Assembly (NCBI GenBank): GCA_047495785.1
Contig: JBLDXI010000025.1
Location: 1,674,001-1,738,000, forward strand
Direction: 5' to 3'
DNA from: Lepidodermella squamata
Lineage: Eukaryota > Gastrotricha
Length of the DNA: 64,000 nt
Shown here: piece after piece, positions 55,682 to 64,000 of the stretch
How positions within the stretch are numbered: position 1 is the first letter of the stretch
How the letters are laid out: each line of letters opens with the position of its first letter
Made by a program: the position numbers and the translations under genes
The notes under the pieces: generated by a model
Told to the model about the DNA's origin: nothing
The model's database searches: none
The model's input: only the letters and a program-made list of their open reading frames with translations

Positions 55682-56155
55682 ACCCCTCGAGAATAAAGAA
55701 TAAATATTTTCATTTACAGAAAAACCATGTTGTTATCCAAAAACTGGGGCATCTCAAGTTATTCCGTGCAGTTAGCAGTCAATTTTTTTTCAAATTCTTC
55801 AGAATATTGAAATTCATCTAGAGGATGCCGGGTTGTTTTGATAGTGGAATTAAACTGAAATAGTTTGAAAAATCTGAAAAATAAGGCTTCGCATGGAGCG
55901 TCACACAATAATTTTATTGCTTTTTAACAGACTTTTTAATTTCGCGCGCTATTTTTAAAGTTGGACTTTCACCATGCAAATCCGGCCTAAAATTACTTAC
56001 ATTCTCAAATAGCCCACGTATTGAGGGGTGACTTCCGCAGACAAGGCTTTCAGAAGGTGTGAGAAGGAATCGAGCGGAAAGACTTTGGCAGCTTAAAAGA
56101 GATATTATTTTGGATTCATCACCTAGTTATAACATTATTTTCACTATTCGCTATA

Positions 56156-58537
56156 ATGAAATTTGCAAGCCTCTTTGCTGTTGTTGCATCGGTTATGGCA
56201 GAAAAACCTTACCCACTCAAAATGCTTCATTTGATGCCGATGACTGGAAACGCACCTCGAACAGGCTACGACTGTTTTCAAGGATCAATGATTGCTGCGA
56301 ATGCTGCCAATTCTTATCCTGGATTTCTACCCGACTATCACATCGATTTAGTACCCGTTGATGAGTTCACATCTGGGAATAGAGCAGCGGCTAACACCAT
56401 TGCGTTCCTTAACGAATTCGAGCATAACAAACGCAGTGGTTTGGTACTCAATAACACATTCCTATCCCCAGCTATGGTAGCTGGCTATTACACAAATGGG
56501 TGCAAAAGCCTTGGTGGGACGCTGCACTACCTTGGAATAGTGGCCTACTCAATTTCGTGCGGCGCAAGATTCTTCATGGATCGAAAACTTTATCCAAATA
56601 TGTACCTGTCCAAGTCGGTAACACAAATGATATACAGATCTATATTGAATTTCGTTAAGATTCATGGTAAATGGAACCGAATCGCCATCTTGGCAAACTT
56701 AGGAAACATAAATGATAACGATGTTGCGCAGCAAACGTTCGCCTACGCTTTGCAAAATAACATGAGCGTTGCATGGTATCACGCTTTAATCGACCTTGAC
56801 GATCCAAGTCCGGTCTATACCTTGAAGCAAAGTGATGCCAGGATTATAATCCTGTCGATGGCCAATCTCGACGTATCTCGCCGATTTTTTTGCCTCTGCC
56901 ACAAGTTGGGAATAACTGGGAGTCGCTACGTGTTTTTCGCTTCAAATGACATCATGTCCGACGTTTCTGCGATTCCTGACTTCCTATTATCCGGCTGCAG
57001 TAAAAATATTCTCCTCGAGCAATACAAGTCAGTCATCGTTCAAGGTATAGCTCAGGTGCCCCTAGATGGCAATGTAAAGTCGGAACTCGGTTACTCATCT
57101 GCTGAATTCGAAGTGGCTTTTGATAAGCTTTCCAACTCAGCTAGAGGGCCTGATTATCAGTTTCGATATCAGTGCCACGATTCAACTTTATTAGCGTTAA
57201 TGACTCTTCAATATGCTGAAAAGTTAATGCAGATCGCCGAATCCGGGCTATCGCTTCGTAATTTCGAAAGCGAGCCGATGGCTGTGATGAAATACCTGCA
57301 AAAGGCGGCAGCTGAAATAAATATTACAGGTTTAAGGACGGGGAGGGTATCCTACGATAGCAGGGGCCAGTACATTGGTGAGATCGTTACCTTTGGAGAA
57401 TGGCTACGTGGGCCTATCAGGAACTTCGGCATCGTAAGAGTCGGTCCTTCTACCAATGAAGCGTTATCAGCATTCACTATGGAGAAACTGCTACCTATTC
57501 CATGGAATACTGCAAATAAGATGCCACCAAATGACGGGCCAGTTTTCCAACAAATTTATGAACGAGTGGAGCCTCACGTTTTCTATGTAATTGCGCCACT
57601 TGCAGCTATTGTCATATTGGTTGAAGCACTATTGGTGGCTAAGGTATTGAGATCCAAGATCCATGATCCCCACAAACTTCTTGGATTTCTCGGCTCAATT
57701 TTCCTGACAATCGGCTCGCTTCTGTTCAGCCTAAGCGCCAAGAATTTGTCCGTTGATAACTTCACGCTGTGGTGCGCAAGAATTTGTTTTGTTACCACGG
57801 GATTTTCGCTGGTAAACGCGGTTTTACTTGGCCATCTGTTTGCTTACAAGCGCAGCATTACATCGGCACATCTTCCCACCTTCAGGCATACATCAATAAC
57901 AGCATTCGGGAATCTTGGTATTCATGGGAAATCCTCTGCTTTGGTTGCTGCTGCAGCAAGCTCTAGCAGCAACAACCTGGCTGTAAATTCAAGTCGACTT
58001 TCAAGTGCCGCCAGCTTGAGACCTGTGGCTGCGGATGATGTAAGCAGGAGGTCTAGCATTATTCCGATGCCGATCCCACTACAGCACACTACAATTTGTA
58101 AAATAGCTTTCATTTTTTTGTCACTCCATATTAGCGTCATAACAATCTGGCTGGCAATTGACCCTTTGCACTGTTCAATCTTGATTGAACCAATGATCTA
58201 TGACCTAGCTGCGGATGCGTATACGACAAGATCAACTCTTGTTTGCAATTCGGCTCACCAAAACTCTTGGGTATTTGCGCTTGTCGGCTTCAATTTCTTG
58301 GCTTTGATTCTCGCGATTTTCAATTTGTATGGTCTACGATCACGCGGGGCTCATAAGGTGGTCTCAGACTTGGGCTATCTGACGATAGGAATTGTTAACT
58401 CAATAATGTTTCTCATGCTGACGTTTCTGTTATTGATCGTATTCCCGCGACAAGTTGACAAGGAAATTTCTCTTGCAATTACTCCACTCATTCTTGCAGT
58501 TGTTGTCACGCCGTCTTGGTTCTCGAATTCTAAATGA
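56156..58537 (+). CDS. GABA-B-like class C GPCR, intronless (right copy)
   Basis: 793 residues, identical to the left copy except residue 20, Pro (CCA) instead of Thr (ACA), from A at 50277 to C at 56213. The change lies a few residues after the likely signal peptide cleavage site. Domain layout as in the left copy. Confidence 0.82.
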   Translation: MKFASLFAVVASVMAEKPYPLKMLHLMPMTGNAPRTGYDCFQGSMIAANAANSYPGFLPDYHIDLVPVDEFTSGNRAAANTIAFLNEFEHNKRSGLVLNNTFLSPAMVAGYYTNGCKSLGGTLHYLGIVAYSISCGARFFMDRKLYPNMYLSKSVTQMIYRSILNFVKIHGKWNRIAILANLGNINDNDVAQQTFAYALQNNMSVAWYHALIDLDDPSPVYTLKQSDARIIILSMANLDVSRRFFCLCHKLGITGSRYVFFASNDIMSDVSAIPDFLLSGCSKNILLEQYKSVIVQGIAQVPLDGNVKSELGYSSAEFEVAFDKLSNSARGPDYQFRYQCHDSTLLALMTLQYAEKLMQIAESGLSLRNFESEPMAVMKYLQKAAAEINITGLRTGRVSYDSRGQYIGEIVTFGEWLRGPIRNFGIVRVGPSTNEALSAFTMEKLLPIPWNTANKMPPNDGPVFQQIYERVEPHVFYVIAPLAAIVILVEALLVAKVLRSKIHDPHKLLGFLGSIFLTIGSLLFSLSAKNLSVDNFTLWCARICFVTTGFSLVNAVLLGHLFAYKRSITSAHLPTFRHTSITAFGNLGIHGKSSALVAAAASSSSNNLAVNSSRLSSAASLRPVAADDVSRRSSIIPMPIPLQHTTICKIAFIFLSLHISVITIWLAIDPLHCSILIEPMIYDLAADAYTTRSTLVCNSAHQNSWVFALVGFNFLALILAIFNLYGLRSRGAHKVVSDLGYLTIGIVNSIMFLMLTFLLLIVFPRQVDKEISLAITPLILAVVVTPSWFSNSK

Positions 58538-58603
58538 CAGTTTTCGGTGGCCGTGCGGTTATGTTTTTATTATAAACACCAATAACTGATAAATATTTCT
58601 TAG

Positions 58604-60201
58604 CTAATCGCTATCGTTTCTGAAACTGTTTTGGAAGGCCCAGTTTTTAATTGGCTGCTTGCCAAGCCATATCATCACAATGAGTGCAACTACGACAAAC
58701 CCAGCGATGAAGAAAAACGTATAACCATGAGTCAAGTAGTTCACAACTTGTGAAGCATTCGCCACTGTTACAAGGTTGCCATACATCGCGTTATAGCTTA
58801 TAGCAGCGGCAAGACCGAACGAGTTTTCACACATCGATATTGCCGCGAAAATTCTGCCATGCTCTTTATCATCCGTCAGTTTAGAAAGTCCAGACCTTAA
58901 CGATACAAACCAGTAATTCGAACAAGCCCCGAGAATACAGAAAACCCATGTAGCGTATTTTGGGTAAAATCCAGAGGTTCCGAGTGCGCACATGCCCAAA
59001 ATTCGTGAAATCGCGCCGATCACCCCGATTGATGCGTCTGAAAGCGGAAGCACACTTCCGACTTTCAGTCTAAGCAATCGGATACCCGCAAATAGCGCCA
59101 GTCCCAAACTAGCCGCCCAGACAGCCATGAAGAATGCATACTGCGATGACGTCATAGAAATTGGCTGCAACGAGCTGAAAGCTGATATCAGTTGTCCCGT
59201 AGCTCGAGGGCCTATCGCAACACATCCGAGAGCATAAGCGACCAGCATAACTTGAAGCCACTTTGACTCAAGTTTCGATCGCTTTCCATCTTTGGAGAAC
59301 AGGAAGATTTTAAAGGCGGATGCAATGTTTTCTCTCGGTGAGCACAGAAATTTCAGCCAACTTCCGTTCGCTTCATTCGTCACCCGTTTCCTAACGTCAG
59401 ACCATTTATGTAGCTCTGGAACTAGTGTGAAGATGTAAACTATAGCGTACAGATCAATTGCGATTACGACAACGAATGTCAGAACGAAACTGCGATTGCT
59501 GCTGAAAATATGCCATTGAGAATGTACCCGAGCATCTCCCCTAAGCACACCGAAGCTTCCATCATGGCTAGTCGGATAGTTCGAGTCCTGCCTGTAGAAA
59601 TCTGAGTTGCGTATGAAGCTGTTGCCATTGGGGCTACACTTGTCTGACCCCCGATTCCACTGAAAATCGTAGCCATACTGAGGTACAAAGGGTTGATAGC
59701 TTGAGACGGCACGAGGTAAGCAAACAGCATGAATAAAATGCCAACTACAACACTACCGAAATGAGGAAAGGCAAGGGGCAGTCTGTATGAAAACCGATCA
59801 CACCACGTCCCGAGAATGATTGCCGTTAGCAAAGTTGGTAGAAATGAAGTCAGGGAGAAAAGGGTTGAATAAACAGCGTAATCTGCTTGAACTGCGGCTT
59901 CTTCCGTCTTTAATAGGGGCGATGAATCTATTTGTTCGCAAAGAGACTCTGAATTGTATTTGTATAAACAGATTCGCCAATAGACGAAATGCTGCATCGC
60001 CGGGGTGAAAATTCCATAAGCTAAGAAGTAGAGCGCCATGGGAACTTCAGCACTGAAGGCGATTGCTGCGAAAATTGTCCGAGCGCGACTCGGCTTCTCC
60101 TCTTGTTTTGTTTCAGACTTTGAACCAGCCGCATCTTCTGAAGATTCAGGAATCTCAGAACCCTCCGCATTTCCTGTGGCAGGTGCCTCAGGATCATCCA
60201 T
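58604..60201 (-). CDS. SLC46-like major facilitator transporter with an apparent frame break
   Basis: Frame 1 runs from ATG 60201 to TGA 59479 and frame 2 takes over from about 59505 to the stop at 58604; together they make one MFS protein of about 525 residues. The N-terminus is acidic, then 12 membrane segments: PMALYFLAYGIFTPAMQ with the SLC46-type F-V-Y-W-R-I-C-L motif, LGTWCDRFSYRLPL (the MFS loop 2-3 G-x-x-x-D-R), GYIL..FVLTFVVVIAIDLYAIVYIF (TM5-6, where the frame breaks), and the second half ending GYTFFFIAGFVVVALIVMIWLG. SLC46 proteins move folates, haem or muropeptides across membranes; the substrate here is unknown. The break can be mended by removing a GT...AG stretch of 26 nt (59527-59502) or by a one-base change. 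Confidence 0.72.
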
Positions 60202-60350
60202 GCAAAAACTGTGTAAAGTCCGATGAACCAGGTCGAGAGAAGGAACTAAAAATGTGTCTGCTGATAACTCTCAAAGCGAGATAAGATAAGTCACTATCTA
60301 TGAAGCTTTAAACATTTTTATTTACACAAATTTCATGAATCCCAAAATGA
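60202..60350. other. Upstream region of the SLC46-like gene
   Basis: Short spacer holding the 5' region of the transporter gene on the - strand. No motif recognised. Confidence 0.3.
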
Positions 60351-60611
60351 CTAATTAGGTATAGACTGCTTTCCTAACCAGATGAATTTTTCGCCGATAA
60401 CGATAACGCATGCACTAGTCAGGATTTCTATAAAAATTTCGAAAACATAACCAGCGTGTTCATCGAGATTTTCTCTATCTGTAACCAACAACCAAACCCG
60501 CGGAAAAATCGAAACCGTCTCAGAACCAGCAAAATAAGAATCGATTATTTTGTGAACTCTACACTTTACCTCCAAGCACTGATGAATCAGCTGACCACCG
60601 AGGTATGACAA
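60351..60611 (-). pseudogene. Relic of a second SLC46-like gene (C-terminal end)
   Basis: The end of this 86-codon frame, HAGYVFEIF...VIVIGEKFIWLGKQSIPN, parallels the C-terminus of the neighbouring transporter (THGYTFFF...VALIVMIWLGKQPIKN). The rest of the frame has no transporter similarity and no other exons were found, so this looks like a degraded tandem paralogue or one remaining exon. Confidence 0.45.
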
Positions 60612-60736
60612 CCAACGACTGCTGCGTCCCGACCAATTAAGGTTCCAAGTCGATAATCACCAAGTTATACAGTGACGTCTAACAACAATAATTGAAATTT
60701 TTTATTTGTCTCAAGGGCGAGTCGGTTTTCAACAAA

Positions 60737-61444
60737 TTATTCACTTGGGTTCTCTGCAGCATCTGGGTTCTCGCTGACCAGAAAATTGACAATATCTGAG
60801 AATCCACCCAAAGCCGCGTAATGCATAGCTGTGTAGCCATGGTCCCTTTTGTTCTTTTGGAAGACATCGGATTTGCATTTCATCAACAACTTGACGATTG
60901 GCAGGGAACCTTCCTTGCATGCCATCATGAGATACGAATCGCCATCACGATTCGTTCTATCCATTTCATAGTAATGATTGTCCAATATAAATCGGACCAT
61001 TTCGTCCCGCCCAGCTTGTATTGCCCGGCCAAGGATGTTGTTTTGCTTTGCATCATCTGTTTCAAACTGCTCACGCTCGTTAGACGTTATGTAATCTACG
61101 ACACCTATATGCCCATTGTCAGCCGCCAGATGAATGGCTAAGGACTGCCTGTCAGTTTGTTCCCGATGAAAGAAAGTCAACGTGTAGTCTCTGTGGAGGT
61201 ATTTAATCAGCTCGAGATGACCATTCATTGCGGCTTGAATAAAACACGTTCGATGACAGTCATTAGCATCACGCTGTTCCAATATCATCCTTTGATCTGA
61301 TGAGGAGGAGGATATCGATCGCAGCATTCGCTCCAGCACAGACCTATCGCCAAGGCACGCCGATTCATGAATCTTTTGCAAAGTCGCGGCATCAACCAGG
61401 TTAGAAACTCGGCTGTTCAAAGCAGTCTCGTATCGCACTAACAT
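60737..61444 (-). CDS. Single-exon ankyrin-repeat protein 1
   Basis: 235 codons from ATG 61444. The chain is nearly all ankyrin repeats (about six), e.g. FIQAAMNGHLELIKYL, SLAIHLAADNGHIGVVDYI, AIQAGRDEMVRFIL, YLMMACKEGSLPIVKLLM, TAMHYAALGGFSDIVNFL. No signal peptide or membrane segment, hence likely cytosolic or nuclear. It shares repeat order and several exact positions with the next two genes (DANDxxRT, ADNGHxxVV, GRAIxxGRxxMVRF), so the three are tandem paralogues. It is the most diverged of the three (RTCFIQAA for RTPxMQA). Confidence 0.82.
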   Translation of the reverse strand: MLVRYETALNSRVSNLVDAATLQKIHESACLGDRSVLERMLRSISSSSSDQRMILEQRDANDCHRTCFIQAAMNGHLELIKYLHRDYTLTFFHREQTDRQSLAIHLAADNGHIGVVDYITSNEREQFETDDAKQNNILGRAIQAGRDEMVRFILDNHYYEMDRTNRDGDSYLMMACKEGSLPIVKLLMKCKSDVFQKNKRDHGYTAMHYAALGGFSDIVNFLVSENPDAAENPSE

Positions 61445-62058
61445 TTAAAATATCGGTAAATAGAGGTTGAGAAAATGTAGTCAGAGTAGTTCGACTATAA
61501 ATTTGGACAATGAACCAGGCGCGCGTTTTGCTTTTATATCTGAACTCGAATGATCGTATGATTCCGCCGCTATATATGTTAGTAGCCTGGTGACAGTGGC
61601 GGCGAATAGTATGCATCCTGTACCCATGCAAAATCAATATTCTACCTTGTATGCAGCTGAAAATAAAATAAAATGCGCGGTATGCATGAGCCCAATCATG
61701 TGACGTGCAATATGGTGCATTATTAGACACACAAAGAACACAGGGGAGGATGAAAAAGTTAGCAAAAATATCAATATTTATTAGGACGTATAGAAGCTAA
61801 GTCATCATAGATAAAGTTTTATCTATGAGCAAATTTTTTTATGGTATCGAGTTTGCACAATGCTTGCAGGTTTAAATTTCCGTATTCGCCGCTATTTAAA
61901 AGAGCACAGAGACGGGCAGAAAAATAAAGTACAGCAGGGTCACGTTTTGCTTTGCTCTTGCGAGCTTGTATGTTCAACGATTTGTAAATTCACATTTGCA
62001 TTTTAAATTTTTGGTAATAAATCAAAATCAGACAGGAAGTAGAGGTGATAGGGTTCAG
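61445..62058. other. Spacer between ankyrin genes 1 and 2
   Basis: Contains the promoter side of gene 1 and the 3' UTR of gene 2. No motif recognised. Confidence 0.35.
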
Positions 62059-62805
62059 TTATAACTTCATGTCCAACTTTTTCGCTAGATCGGCTGCTGT
62101 TTCGCCTTTCAAGTTGCGCATTCCTGCAAGTTCAGGCTTTTCCGTCAACAAATATTGGACGACATCTTTGTAGCCGCCCATCGCAGCATAGTGAATAGCC
62201 ATATTTTCATTGTCATGCAAATTGCGAGTGTAAAAGTCAGCACCATTTTTCAACAACAGCTTGACCATTTCGATATTCCCACGTTTCGCTGCTAACATCA
62301 AGTATGTGAAGCCTGTAGCGTTGTGCTTCTCCATTTCGAAGTACGTGTTTTCGAGCAGGAATTGGACCATTTCAAAGCGCCCGGTTAAAATAGCTCGCCC
62401 AAGTAGCGTATCCAAGTTTTCATCGACTGATTCGAAAAGTTCAGATTCCGAGAATGTGAAGTACTTCACTATCTCGAGGTGCCCGTTATCCAATGCCAAT
62501 TGAACGGCTAGAGAGCCTCGATTTGTGCTATCACGCTCATACAGCATATCACCCAGCTCGTCGATAAAGTATTTTACTGCGTCTAAGTTGCCATTGGCAG
62601 AGGCTTGCATGAGAGGTGTACGAAAAAAATCTTCGCTGTCTTTGTGCTCGATCAGCATTTTTCTTTGTGATGAGGTAAGCACATTGGAAGACAGAATACC
62701 TCGGAGAACCGGAACGTTCCCTGACTTCGCTGCTTCATGGATTCGCCGAGCTTGCATCTCCAAGTCCTCCCCTAATGAAAAAGAGGCTCTTCTGTGATCA
62801 GTCAT
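62059..62805 (-). CDS. Single-exon ankyrin-repeat protein 2
   Basis: 248 codons from ATG 62805. Six or so ankyrin repeats: RTPLMQASANGNLDAVKYF, SLAVQLALDNGHLEIVKYF, GRAILTGRFEMVQFLL, YLMLAAKRGNIEMVKLLLKNGADF, MAIHYAAMGGYKDVVQYLL, KGETAADLAKKL. It is closest to gene 3. No signal peptide or other domain. Function unknown; ankyrin arrays are protein-binding scaffolds. Confidence 0.85.
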   Translation of the reverse strand: MTDHRRASFSLGEDLEMQARRIHEAAKSGNVPVLRGILSSNVLTSSQRKMLIEHKDSEDFFRTPLMQASANGNLDAVKYFIDELGDMLYERDSTNRGSLAVQLALDNGHLEIVKYFTFSESELFESVDENLDTLLGRAILTGRFEMVQFLLENTYFEMEKHNATGFTYLMLAAKRGNIEMVKLLLKNGADFYTRNLHDNENMAIHYAAMGGYKDVVQYLLTEKPELAGMRNLKGETAADLAKKLDMKL

Positions 62806-63249
62806 GAAGTAGATTTGTTCAGTAAATGGAGTGGTTTCTCTTTACTGCGGAAATTATGTAGCGAGAAATCGAGCCGAAATGCTGTTTGCGCCCAAATGTT
62901 AGCCCTGGCCTAATGAATAAATGATGATTCCCCAACTTGAACTAACATTTTCTGCACACACGCACTCAAGCAGCTCAAAATAATACTCACGTGCCGATCA
63001 TGTGCAATTTATTAATATTCTCGCAATTCCCGACGTAATCGATTGCAGCTAGCAATCCCACCTGATTGCATGCATAGTATGCAGTGATATTAGCCACTGG
63101 CATGGTCATTATTTATGACAAATAAGCAATGAAAATAAACGAGTCCACGCAAAATAATTGATTCGAGACTAAAAATTGACAGCAAATGAACGCCGACGTA
63201 TGACTATTGGCAGAAATTCTGAAGAAAAAGCACATTAGTTCTATACAAG
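62806..63249. other. Spacer between ankyrin genes 2 and 3
   Basis: About 440 nt. A word gcatgcatagtatgcag at 63067-63083 is partly palindromic. No gene seen. Confidence 0.35.
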
Positions 63250-63993
63250 TCACTGGTGCATCTGCATTCCTTTAGATTGAATCATTTCGAGGGCGCTCGG
63301 TCCATTCTTTGGCTTGAAATTCGCCAGGTCGGGATCCTTCTCCAACAAAAAACGCACAATATCAACATGGCCACCGCCTATTGCATAATGAATAGCTGCC
63401 ATCTCATTATCGACATGGTTTTGCGAGCGTAAATCAGCACTGTTAGTTCCAACCACCAATTTGACCATTTCAACATCGCCCCGTTTGGCAGCCATCATTA
63501 AATAAGTGTAGCCCTCTTTGTTGCGTTTATCCATGTCGTAGTATGTTATTGACAGCAAGAATCTAACCATCTGATTTTGACCGGCCTGAATTGCGCGGCC
63601 AAGGAGGGTGTCAAGATTCTCGTCCTCGGCTTCAAACAAATCCGGCTCGTGCGAGGTCAGGTATTTCACGACTTCCACCTGTCCATTATCGGTTGCTAAC
63701 TGAACAGCGAGGGAGCGGCGTGGCGTGGTATCTCGCGAAAACAATGAAGCACCGTAATCGCGAACCAGTGATTCGACGATTTCGAGCTTACCGAGCGCCG
63801 CTGCTTGCATAATCGGAGTCCTCGCGAAATCATTGGCATCTTTGTGATCAACCAGGAAACGAAGATACGGGGACTCAGGTCCTTCAGCGTCGAGTATTGC
63901 TCTAAAAGAAGCTAAATTTCCCGTCTTGGCAGCTTCATGAACTTTCACTGCCTTAGAGTACAACTCTGGATTATTGTCCAGGTTGCTTGACAT
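63250..63993 (-). CDS. Single-exon ankyrin-repeat protein 3
   Basis: 247 codons from ATG 63993; the gene's upstream region runs out of the window. Repeats: RTPIMQAAALGKLEIVESL, SLAVQLATDNGQVEVVKYL, GRAIQAGQNQMVRFLL, YLMMAAKRGDVEMVKLV, AAIHYAIGGGHVDIVRFLL. The repeat layout and length match gene 2 closely, indicating recent tandem duplication of single-exon genes. No targeting signal seen. Confidence 0.85.
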   Translation of the reverse strand: MSSNLDNNPELYSKAVKVHEAAKTGNLASFRAILDAEGPESPYLRFLVDHKDANDFARTPIMQAAALGKLEIVESLVRDYGASLFSRDTTPRRSLAVQLATDNGQVEVVKYLTSHEPDLFEAEDENLDTLLGRAIQAGQNQMVRFLLSITYYDMDKRNKEGYTYLMMAAKRGDVEMVKLVVGTNSADLRSQNHVDNEMAAIHYAIGGGHVDIVRFLLEKDPDLANFKPKNGPSALEMIQSKGMQMHQ

Positions 63994-64000
63994 GTTCTTG

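Larger units (their letters stand above)
53202..59137. repeat. Tandem duplication, right copy (5,936 bp)
   Basis: Direct repeat of 47266-53201. To the right the sequence continues into the intact SLC46-like gene, showing that this copy's right edge is the ancestral one, while the ancestral left edge is at 47266. Confidence 0.93.

Noticed and set aside
1-64000. CRISPR arrays, bacterial operons, rRNA genes or integrated viral genes
   Set aside because: No regularly spaced direct repeats, Shine-Dalgarno-led gene strings, rRNA-like sequence or viral polymerase/capsid motifs were seen; all genes fit an animal genome.

Overview
The window is nuclear DNA of an animal with a compact gene style. Most coding genes are split by introns of about 40-80 nt that begin GT and end in a pyrimidine-rich AG (often TTTTCAG), a few introns reach 0.8-1.8 kb, and genes sit on both strands about every 1-3 kb. 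Two genes belong to motile-cilium biology (a DNAAF4 homologue and a C2orf50/CIMIP5 homologue) and there is a homologue of the Notch feedback regulator NRARP. To my knowledge these argue against nematodes and insects despite the nematode-like 3' splice sites. A small-genome ciliated invertebrate, for example a compact-genome spiralian, fits best. The species is not determinable from the sequence alone.

Layout. 1-9.4 kb: conserved housekeeping and cilia genes on the + strand (3' end of DNAAF4, a C1orf131/DUF4602-like gene, a medium-chain acyl-CoA dehydrogenase), with an unreported-looking four-exon gene nested antisense in an ACADM intron, followed by two fold-back repeats, one flanked by TTAA. 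9.4-14.4 kb: a single-exon NRARP homologue on the - strand with a 4.5 kb gene-free upstream region carrying several CSL/Su(H)-type sites. 14.4-21.3 kb: a nicotinic acetylcholine receptor alpha-like subunit, CIMIP5, a GT32-like DXD glycosyltransferase and a type II membrane protein of unknown function.

21.5-45.1 kb is dominated by genes for small secreted proteins. Family 1 has seven members with four cysteines and an invariant C-x7-C. Family 2 has four members with eight cysteines built from C-x3-C pairs. I recognise neither as a described family. Interspersed are two WAP-like multidomain proteins, a LamG-like protein next to an out-of-frame PAN/apple-like segment, a second divergent Cys-loop channel, a TMEM165/GDT1 homologue and a 717 bp TA-flanked palindromic element.

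45.3-64 kb: a tetraspanin, then a near-perfect 5,936 bp direct tandem duplication (47266-53201 and 53202-59137). Each copy holds a small membrane protein gene, a gene joining signal peptide, two Sushi domains and ankyrin repeats, and an intronless GABA-B-like class C GPCR. The duplication cuts through an SLC46-like transporter, so only the right copy keeps the whole gene. Three related single-exon ankyrin-repeat genes close the window.

Exon coordinates were worked out by hand from reading frame and splice-site phase. Family names rest on recognised motifs, not on a database search.
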